DNA of 19,114 nt, taken from the NCBI GenBank assembly GCA_047618185.1, contig JBLHKZ010000092.1, forward strand, positions 1 through 19,114, read 5' to 3'. The position numbers and the translations under genes were made by a program. Below are positions 13,163-19,114 of the stretch, in pieces; the first letter of the stretch is position 1, and each line of letters starts with the position of its first letter. This DNA comes from JAYPEY01 sp047618185. GTDB taxonomy: Bacteria > Verrucomicrobiota > Verrucomicrobiia > Limisphaerales > JAYPEY01. The notes beneath the pieces were generated by a model. The model worked only from the letters and a program-made list of their open reading frames with translations, made no database searches and had not been told where the DNA came from.

Positions 13163-16100
13163 TTATCGCTTCTTCACGGCACCGCGACCGGCCTCGCTGC
13201 TGCCCAGCTCCTCGTAGTATCGGCGGACCTTTTCAGCGTAACGCGGCGGAACCGGATCCCGGTCGATCGGCGTTAGTGAACTATCCGAATCGCGGCGGGC
13301 CAGTTCTTCGATGACATCGTCGCGCAATTCTATCAAGGGGCCGTAAACCTGCGAGCGGACTAGGTCCCACTTCGGCTCCTCGCCGTGGCGTTTAAATTCC
13401 GCGCGGACCGTGCGGGCGCGGCCGCGAACTCGCGCGACCTGTTCCCGCAGTTCTGGAACATCGAGCATTTCCTCGACGTCACGCAGGCGGTCCGACCAGT
13501 CGACATAATTGTCGCCCGTCAGGGGACCTCGAGAATCGCGCGGTTCCTGATTCTGATTTTCCGTAAAAAAGTCCCGCAATCCGCCGCCGCCGCCATTGGG
13601 ATTGCCGGCAGTCTGACGCTGACCAGGTTGCTGACCCTCTTGCTGACCGGGTTTCTGACCTTCGCCCTGACCGGGTTTCTGGCCTTCGCCCTGACCGGGT
13701 TTCTGACCTTCGCCCTGACCGGGTTTCTGACCTTCGCCCTGACCGGGTTTCTGGCCTTCGCCCTGACCGGGTTTCTGGCCTTCGCCCTGACCGGGTTTCT
13801 GACCTTCGCCCTGGCCGGGTTTCTGGTCTTCGCCCTGGCCGGGTTTCTGGCCTTCGCCCTGGCCGGGTTTCTGGCCTTCGCCCTGGCCGGGTTTCTGGCC
13901 TTCACGAGGCTCACGCTGATCGCCGCCGCCAGCTTGGGCGACACGATTCGTGGAATTAGGATTGAATTGCGCCGGACCGCCGTCGGGCTGCGAAAGCGAC
14001 GCCAGATCCATTTGATTCGTCGAGTGCGGATCGCGTTGGCTCAGCTCGCGTTCGAGATCTCGCGAAAGCCGCTCCAATTCCTGCCGAGCCAGTTTCAACG
14101 CCTCAATTTCATCGCCCAGCACGCTCTCGGCGGCCTTTTCGACGCCGCGTTTGATATCGTCTAAATCCTCCTGAACCTTGCTCTCTTCATTCCGCGCATC
14201 GTCGAGGAAGTTGCGACTGAGCAGCAGATGGGCGTTCTCCAGCTTTTCCTCCGGGCGTTTTTGATCCGCCCGACGCAAGGTGTCATAGAGATGGCGGTGA
14301 AGGATTGGCTCCGAGACCTCGGCGATATCCGAAACATCGCGCATTTCCTTTTTCAGCTTCTCCAATCTTTCCTTCTGAAGCTCCAGCTCCTTCTCCAGTT
14401 TCTGACGTTCGCCGTCGTCGCTCAAGGTCTTGCGCTTGTTCTTATCGAGGTTCTCCATGCGCTCGCCAATGCTCTCCTGAGTCTGGGCGAGCTCGCGCGC
14501 GCCGGATCTCATCTCCCGCATTTCCTCCTCAAACTCGTTCGCGGTTTTCTTGCGAAATTCCTCTTTCAACTCCTTCAGACTCTCCTCGGCGCGGTTTCCA
14601 GAGGCGAGCGCCTGGGACGCCTTCCCCTGCTCCAGGTCCTCCTCCGCCCGGCGGATATTCTCACGAATCTGCTCCAACTTCTCGCTGGCCTCGGCCATCT
14701 CGTCGCGGTTTTTCGGCTCCTCCATCCGCTGCTGAAGTTCGTCCACATCCTCGCGCAATTGCCGCTGCTCCTCTTGCAGCCGCTTCAGCTGCTTGCGAAG
14801 CTCTTCCTTCTCCTTCGCGGTGTCCGCCTCCTGAAGCGCGGTCTGCAATTCCTTGATCTGCTTGTTCAAATCCTGCTGCCGCTGCGCCAACTCGCGCAAC
14901 CGGTTCAGGACCTGAAGCTGCTCGCGTTTCTGCGGGTCGTTCTGCTCCTGATTGACCGCCTGCCGCTCGGTTTCATAGCGATCCTCCTCGGCCTTCATCT
15001 CCAACTGATTGAGCTGCCGCTGTTGACGCTTCTTGCCGCTCTGTTTGCCCTGCTGCTTTTGCTTCTGCTTCGAGACTTGAAACTCCTTCGATTGCAGCTT
15101 CAACAGCGCCTGATAGGCCGCTCGTTCGCTCGCCATCGCCCGCGACAGCGTCTTCAAATCCTTCTCTTCCTCCGCCGTTTTCAATTCCCGAACCGCTTCG
15201 CTCATGTGGCTCTTGGCCTTTTCCAGAAATTGCAACATCTCGGGATCTTCGATCTTCGCCCCCGCCTCATCGGCCTGTGAGATCACGATCTCCTGTGATT
15301 CCCTGACCACCGCGACATCCGGCAGGACTTTCGGCGCCTTCTCGCCCGAGGCCTCGCGCCGCTTGAGTTTCCAGGTGGCGACCATGATCTGCTTCTGCAG
15401 CTCGATCAGCTCGCCGGCCTGCCCGCCCTGCTGTTGCTGCTGCTTTTCCTTCTGTTCCTGCTTGCTTGAGTCGCCCGGCCGAAAGATCTGATCGAAGGGA
15501 CGAATCTCCGCAAAAAACATATCGCTAAACGTCCGCCGCGGCTCGCCGTCGGGCCCGACGTCTTCGGCCCAGACGAAATAACTGACCAGCTGATCGGGCT
15601 CGGCGTTCAGGTCCTCCATCGAGAGCAGGTAGCCATCGACGATCCTTTTCTCGATGCTGTCTTTCTTGTCCTTGTTTCCAAGTTCGACGAACTTCGGCTC
15701 GTCGGCGCCGAGGCTGTAGGCGAATCCATATTTCTTGAGGCCGAAGTCGTCCGTGATCTCGGCTTCCAGGGTCATTTCCTCCAGTGGCGAAACCTGCATG
15801 TCGCGACTGGGAAACTTCAGCTTCAATTTAGCGGCCTCGTTCTGGTGAACGCGGATGTTGATCTGCGGCGGCAACTTATTCTCCCGGCCTTCGGAATCCA
15901 CCAGGCGCAACTCGAACTTCCGGCTTTCAGCCAGCGTCATCTTGGCGACATAGATATTCGTGTTGCCGGGGTCGGGAATCAGTTCGAAGACTTTATCGTC
16001 CTTCCCGACGTCGTCGCCCTTCCGGACGAGTTCCGCTGTCGTGACCGACTTGTTCAGGTGGAAACGATATTCCAACTCGGTCCCCTCCACGGCGGTCACG

Positions 16101-16993
16101 CGGCGCGTGTCCTCGATGCTCCGATGAGACATGCCGGTGTAGGCGGGATAATCCAACTCCGCGTCCGCGCGTTCCAATCGCGGATGCTCAAAAACGCTCA
16201 GGCGAAAATCCCGCGTCCTTCCGTCGCCAAACTCAATCCGATAAAAAACGTCGTCCTGAATGTCGGTCAAGGTGCCGCCAAAAACAGGATCGTTGAGATT
16301 CTTAACCAGCTGAATGCTCTTGGGCGCGTTGGTCGTGGCGCCAAACACCAGCCTCGCCTTCGCGGGCAACGGCTCTTCGAACTTGGCCAGAACCACGACC
16401 GTGCTGCCTTTTTCCACCGACGCGTCACCCGGCGTCACCTCCACGCCGTCGACGCTTTCCATCACGTGGGCCAACGCGGCTTCGGGCGCCGCGGGGCGCA
16501 TGAACGCCAGACCCGCCATGACGCCAAGAAACAGAATCAACGCGAAATGATGCGCGCAACGGGCGAAGAAAAGATCCTCCACGTTCCGCTGCGCCCAGGC
16601 GTGCTGGTCGTTGTAATCCAGCGCCTCGCGGATCACGCGATATTGAAGATAATTGAAATGCCCCGAGCCGGGGTCGGGCTGCTGCTCCAGCGCAGCCAGC
16701 AGGAGAGTATTCAGCCGCGGATCGTGCTTTTCGATCTCATGCGCGATCCATTCAAAATCGACATCAAATGTCCGGCTGCGAAACCAGACCGCCACGGATG
16801 CGACCACGCCGCCGACCAGCAGGACGAGAAAGGTGTTGGGCGACCACCAGTCCGCGAGAAAAAACGCGGCTATGAAACCCAGGCCCAGCACGCCCACCGC
16901 AGCCCAGCAGGTCGCCAGACCGCGCCACAAATGGGCCTGGCGATGGAACTTTGCGATGGGTTCAAGTTCATGGCGAAGAAGTGGCGAAATCAT
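13163..16993 (-). CDS. DUF4175-like giant membrane coiled-coil protein
   Basis: A 1276-residue protein. Two membrane segments lie near 26-47 and 53-70 and a third near 149-166. Next comes an extracytoplasmic-looking beta-rich region (about 180-500), then a long charged coiled coil rich in Glu, Lys, Arg and Gln (about 510-980), a GQKPGQGE tandem repeat (about 1029-1124), a Gly-rich hinge, and a conserved C-terminal helical part ending PPRYAEKVRRYYEELG. This order is like DUF4175-type proteins of Verrucomicrobia and Planctomycetes, which often lie beside MoxR/BatA-type genes; none is seen here. Function is unknown; an envelope-spanning structural role is only inference. The ATG at 16993 is chosen over an in-frame TTG at 17050. 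It is divergent from the ROK gene. Confidence 0.85.
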   Translation of the reverse strand: MISPLLRHELEPIAKFHRQAHLWRGLATCWAAVGVLGLGFIAAFFLADWWSPNTFLVLLVGGVVASVAVWFRSRTFDVDFEWIAHEIEKHDPRLNTLLLAALEQQPDPGSGHFNYLQYRVIREALDYNDQHAWAQRNVEDLFFARCAHHFALILFLGVMAGLAFMRPAAPEAALAHVMESVDGVEVTPGDASVEKGSTVVVLAKFEEPLPAKARLVFGATTNAPKSIQLVKNLNDPVFGGTLTDIQDDVFYRIEFGDGRTRDFRLSVFEHPRLERADAELDYPAYTGMSHRSIEDTRRVTAVEGTELEYRFHLNKSVTTAELVRKGDDVGKDDKVFELIPDPGNTNIYVAKMTLAESRKFELRLVDSEGRENKLPPQINIRVHQNEAAKLKLKFPSRDMQVSPLEEMTLEAEITDDFGLKKYGFAYSLGADEPKFVELGNKDKKDSIEKRIVDGYLLSMEDLNAEPDQLVSYFVWAEDVGPDGEPRRTFSDMFFAEIRPFDQIFRPGDSSKQEQKEKQQQQQGGQAGELIELQKQIMVATWKLKRREASGEKAPKVLPDVAVVRESQEIVISQADEAGAKIEDPEMLQFLEKAKSHMSEAVRELKTAEEEKDLKTLSRAMASERAAYQALLKLQSKEFQVSKQKQKQQGKQSGKKRQQRQLNQLEMKAEEDRYETERQAVNQEQNDPQKREQLQVLNRLRELAQRQQDLNKQIKELQTALQEADTAKEKEELRKQLKRLQEEQRQLREDVDELQQRMEEPKNRDEMAEASEKLEQIRENIRRAEEDLEQGKASQALASGNRAEESLKELKEEFRKKTANEFEEEMREMRSGARELAQTQESIGERMENLDKNKRKTLSDDGERQKLEKELELQKERLEKLKKEMRDVSDIAEVSEPILHRHLYDTLRRADQKRPEEKLENAHLLLSRNFLDDARNEESKVQEDLDDIKRGVEKAAESVLGDEIEALKLARQELERLSRDLERELSQRDPHSTNQMDLASLSQPDGGPAQFNPNSTNRVAQAGGGDQREPREGQKPGQGEGQKPGQGEGQKPGQGEDQKPGQGEGQKPGQGEGQKPGQGEGQKPGQGEGQKPGQGEGQKPGQGEGQKPGQGEGQKPGQQEGQQPGQRQTAGNPNGGGGGLRDFFTENQNQEPRDSRGPLTGDNYVDWSDRLRDVEEMLDVPELREQVARVRGRARTVRAEFKRHGEEPKWDLVRSQVYGPLIELRDDVIEELARRDSDSSLTPIDRDPVPPRYAEKVRRYYEELGSSEAGRGAVKKR
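13625..13908 (-). repeat. 24-bp tandem repeat coding GQKPGQGE
   Basis: Eleven exact-register copies of a 24-bp unit, marked by gggtttctg on the plus strand at 13649 and then every 24 bp to 13889, plus one degenerate unit at 13625 (GQQPGQ). Units differ at only a few positions (gac/gcc and acc/gcc variants and one D for G), so the array is recent or kept uniform by slippage and likely varies in copy number. It encodes a flexible Gly/Gln/Pro linker in the DUF4175-like protein. Confidence 0.95.
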
Positions 16994-17235
16994 AGCGTGG
17001 CTTTCTCTATCAAACGACGCCGCCGGAGGGCGGGTTACAAGACTGTGCAAGAACTACTCCATTCCCGAAAGCCGCGCAACCGCTAAGCCGATGAAGAACC
17101 CGCCGGCCAAGGCCTCCCTGCGCGTCTTTTCGCTTTGGTAGACCCGGGCTTTTCAGTATCTTCCACCCGCCTTCAATCCAGGGCCGACTTGTCTCCAACT
17201 CTGTTCCAACCCATTCAGCGTCCTCGACACGAACC

Positions 17236-18648
17236 ATGAGCTCCAACCCGCAATCGTCAGCCGCCCCAAAGATTTCACCCGTTCTCGACCCGGGATTCCA
17301 GCCCGCTGTCCTGGCCAATCGCGCTTTTCTGAGCGCCTGCGATGAATCTGGCTCGGCATCCGACATCGGCATCGCTCTCGAACAGGCCGACGGCTCGATT
17401 TACCGCACCTTCACCCAGGCGCTGCCCGACCACGACGACACCCTGGCCGCCAATGCCGTCCACGTCGAACGCCTCGTCAAATTCCTGCTCTGGTCGCGCG
17501 GCGCGCGGCGCATTCACATCGCCGGGCCTCAGAGCCTCGTCAGCCGGCTCCAGGCGCACTATCGCGACACGCCGGCCGGCCGCTTCGACGCCGACATTAT
17601 GGGCGACAAAATCTACGGCGATCCCTTCGAAATCGTGCGCGTGGAAAGCGACGAATTGCCCGAGGGGAAATCCTCCGTGGCTCCGCTTGGCCGGCATCTC
17701 GACGGCTGCCGGATCGGCTTCGACCTGGGCGCCAGCGATCGCAAGGTGGCCGCGCTCGTGGACGGCGAAGTCCTGTTCAGCGAGGAGGTCGAATGGGACC
17801 CGCGTCCCCAGACCGACCCTCAATGGCATTTCGATGAAATTATGGCCTGCCTGAAAAGCGCGGCCGACAAGCTCCCGCGCGTCGACGCCATCGGCGGCAG
17901 CTCCGCCGGCGTCCTGGTCAACAATCAGGTGCGCATCGCCTCGCTCTTTCGCGGCGTGCCCGAGGATCTTTTCAAGACCCGCGTGCGCAATCTGTTCAAA
18001 GAAATCAAGCAAGCCTGGAACGACATCCCTTTTGAAATCGTCAACGACGGCGAAGTCACCGCGCTGGCCGGATCGATGGCCATCAACGACAACGCCGTGC
18101 TGGGCATCGCCATGGGCTCCAGCGAGGCCGTCGGCTACGTCAACCCCGACGGCAACATCACCTCCTGGCTCAACGAGCTTGCCTTCGCGCCAGTCGATCA
18201 CAATCCCGAGGCCGCGACCGACGAATGGTCCGGCGACTACGGCTGCGGCGTTCAGTATTTCAGCCAGCAGGCCGTCGGTAAACTCATTCCCTGCGCGGGC
18301 ATCGAGGTCCCGCCCGACATGCCCCTGCCCGATCAGCTCAAACACGTCCAAAGCCTGATGGCCGACGGTGACGATCGCGCGCGCAAGATCTACCAGACCA
18401 TCGGGACTTATCTTGGCTACTCATTGGCGCACTACGCCGATCACTACGACTACCGCACCGTGCTGATCCTCGGCCGCGTCACCACCGGCGAAGGCGGCGA
18501 ACTGATCATCAATGGAGCCAAAGACGTGATGAAGCTGGAGTTTCCCGCCCTTGCGGAAAAGATCGGCTTTCACATTCCCGACGAAAAAGAAAAACGCCAC
18601 GGCCAAGCTATCGCCGCAGCCAGCCTGCCCACAATTGCGAAAGCGTAG
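17236..18648 (+). CDS. ROK-like sugar kinase family protein
   Basis: A 470-residue ASKHA-fold protein. An N-terminal domain of about 155 residues precedes a ROK-like core: phosphate-binding GFDLGASDRKVAAL (161-174), VDAIGGSSAGVLVNN (216-230), the putative catalytic NDGEVTALAGS (270-280; the Asp of ND is the expected base) and IAMGSSEAVGY. The ROK zinc motif (CxCGxxGCxE) is reduced to YGCGVQYFSQQA (335-346), so the zinc site seems lost. The family phosphorylates hexoses such as glucose and N-acetylglucosamine; substrate unknown here. It is followed by a PIG-L deacetylase gene, which suggests amino-sugar metabolism. No clear ribosome binding site before ATG 17236. Confidence 0.8.
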   Translation: MSSNPQSSAAPKISPVLDPGFQPAVLANRAFLSACDESGSASDIGIALEQADGSIYRTFTQALPDHDDTLAANAVHVERLVKFLLWSRGARRIHIAGPQSLVSRLQAHYRDTPAGRFDADIMGDKIYGDPFEIVRVESDELPEGKSSVAPLGRHLDGCRIGFDLGASDRKVAALVDGEVLFSEEVEWDPRPQTDPQWHFDEIMACLKSAADKLPRVDAIGGSSAGVLVNNQVRIASLFRGVPEDLFKTRVRNLFKEIKQAWNDIPFEIVNDGEVTALAGSMAINDNAVLGIAMGSSEAVGYVNPDGNITSWLNELAFAPVDHNPEAATDEWSGDYGCGVQYFSQQAVGKLIPCAGIEVPPDMPLPDQLKHVQSLMADGDDRARKIYQTIGTYLGYSLAHYADHYDYRTVLILGRVTTGEGGELIINGAKDVMKLEFPALAEKIGFHIPDEKEKRHGQAIAAASLPTIAKA

Positions 18649-18656
18649 GAACTCTC

Positions 18657-18720
18657 AGATAAACCCCAGATTTCAAATCTCAGATTCGAAATCCGCGCCA
18701 TCCGCGGTTAAAAAAAGCGC
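18657..18720. repeat. Low-complexity intergenic spacer with small inverted repeats
   Basis: The 72-bp gap between the ROK-like and PIG-L genes has repeated CAGAT/AAATC words: AGATTT-c-AAATCT at 18668-18680, then GATTCGAAATC, then a CCGCGccatCCGCGG stretch and a run of A. It resembles the drifting dispersed spacer elements common between genes in Verrucomicrobiota and Planctomycetota (recollection, not checked). Confidence 0.4.
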
Positions 18721-19114
18721 ATGAATCCGTATCACAAACTCGTCGCCGATTTTGCCCGCCTGGTTGAGGACGGAAAATCGCTGCCGCTCGGAACCTTTGA
18801 GAAACCCGCCCGCTCCGCGCCCGTCGCTGACGCGCCCCTAGTCCTTATTTTTTCACCGCACCCGGATGACGAGTGCATCATCGGCGGCCTCGCCCTGCGC
18901 CTGATGAAACAATCCGGCATGCGCGTGATCAATGTCGCCGTCACTCAGGGCAGCGCTCCGGCGCGCCAACAGCCTCGCTTCGAAGAACTCGGCGCCGCCT
19001 GTGACTACCTCGGCTTCGAACTCGTTCAAATCGGCGACCACGGCCTCGACAAGATCAAAACCCAGACCCGCGAGAACGAACCCGAACTCTGGGCGGAGTC
19101 GGTCAAAGCCATCG
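18721..19114 (+). CDS. PIG-L family deacetylase, partial (3' end beyond the window)
   Basis: The first 131 residues of a PIG-L/LmbE-type zinc-dependent deacetylase, cut by the window edge. The metal-binding motif FSPHPDDECIIGG (about 45-57) is diagnostic, with the strand LVLIF before it and VINVAVTQGSAP after it. Family members deacetylate N-acetylglucosamine groups on small molecules or glycolipids (MshB, LmbE, BshB). It starts 72 bp after the ROK-like kinase on the same strand and probably shares its transcript. Its own zinc requirement is the family norm and does not conflict with the zinc-sparing block far upstream. Confidence 0.88.
   Translation, partial: MNPYHKLVADFARLVEDGKSLPLGTFEKPARSAPVADAPLVLIFSPHPDDECIIGGLALRLMKQSGMRVINVAVTQGSAPARQQPRFEELGAACDYLGFELVQIGDHGLDKIKTQTRENEPELWAESVKAI

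Noticed and set aside
13625..13908. CRISPR-like regular repeat
   Set aside because: Units are 24 bp back to back with no unique spacers and all lie in a coding frame.
13385..14164. Plus-strand frame rich in LTGFLTFA repeats that looks like a membrane protein
   Set aside because: It is the antisense reading of the GQKPGQGE repeat; the minus-strand frame is far longer, continuous and has family features.
14228..15280. Leucine-rich 350-residue plus-strand frame
   Set aside because: Antisense of the Glu/Lys/Gln coiled coil of the DUF4175-like protein, which gives Leu/Phe-rich translations automatically.
15845..17086. 413-residue plus-strand frame
   Set aside because: Antisense to the N-terminal half of the DUF4175-like gene; composition (His, Arg, Gln) is that of a shadow and no motif is present.
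17058..17150. Minus-strand translation with a Gly-rich hydrophobic segment (ALAGGFFIGLAVARLSG) just upstream of the DUF4175-like gene
   Set aside because: The frame is closed by a stop after about 33 codons and has no ATG or GTG start, so it is at most a remnant of a gene end.
17275..18351. 358-residue minus-strand frame
   Set aside because: Shadow of the ROK-like gene, whose plus-strand frame has recognisable kinase motifs.

Overview
The window looks like chromosomal DNA from a GC-rich Gram-negative bacterium of the PVC group, most likely Verrucomicrobiota. This rests on family content rather than any marker gene: a DksA-type protein with a long Lys/Ala/Pro tail, a giant DUF4175-type membrane coiled-coil protein, and a ROK-like kinase next to a PIG-L deacetylase. 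Most starts lack a clear Shine-Dalgarno sequence. No rRNA, tRNA, CRISPR array, phage or insertion sequence is visible.

Layout. 23-955 (-) is a secreted endonuclease/exonuclease/phosphatase protein. 1134-6515 (+) is the most interesting block. It holds folE2 (GTP cyclohydrolase IB), then a compact dksA-like/rpmG/rpsR run ending in a strong hairpin terminator, then a perfect 19-bp inverted repeat (a Zur/Fur-type operator), then znuA-znuC-znuB-zur. The DksA, L33 and S18 proteins have all lost their zinc-binding cysteines. The whole block therefore reads as a zinc-scarcity island: zinc-sparing versions of normally zinc-binding proteins, a high-affinity zinc importer and its regulator. 6516-7065 is a non-housekeeping gap with two candidate small minus-strand genes and a terminator.

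7066-9373 (-) is an rph / histidine phosphatase / prmA cluster. 9571-12351 (+) is a tight, partly overlapping run: CPBP protease, thiL, tsaE, tsaB (thiamine diphosphate synthesis and the tRNA t6A modification). 12352-13162 holds a candidate 39-residue membrane protein (-) and a decayed, frameshifted 5' fragment of an alanine racemase gene. 13163-16993 (-) is the 1276-residue DUF4175-like protein with a 24-bp tandem repeat coding for GQKPGQGE. Divergent from it, 17236-18648 (+) encodes a ROK-like sugar kinase homologue, followed by a PIG-L family deacetylase gene cut by the window edge; the pair suggests amino-sugar metabolism.

The zinc block works as follows, by inference. When zinc is low, Zur leaves its operator, ZnuACB imports zinc, and FolE2, DksA, L33 and S18 function without tying up zinc. 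Only the operator before znuA is strong. Co-regulation of folE2 and the dksA operon by Zur is a hypothesis.
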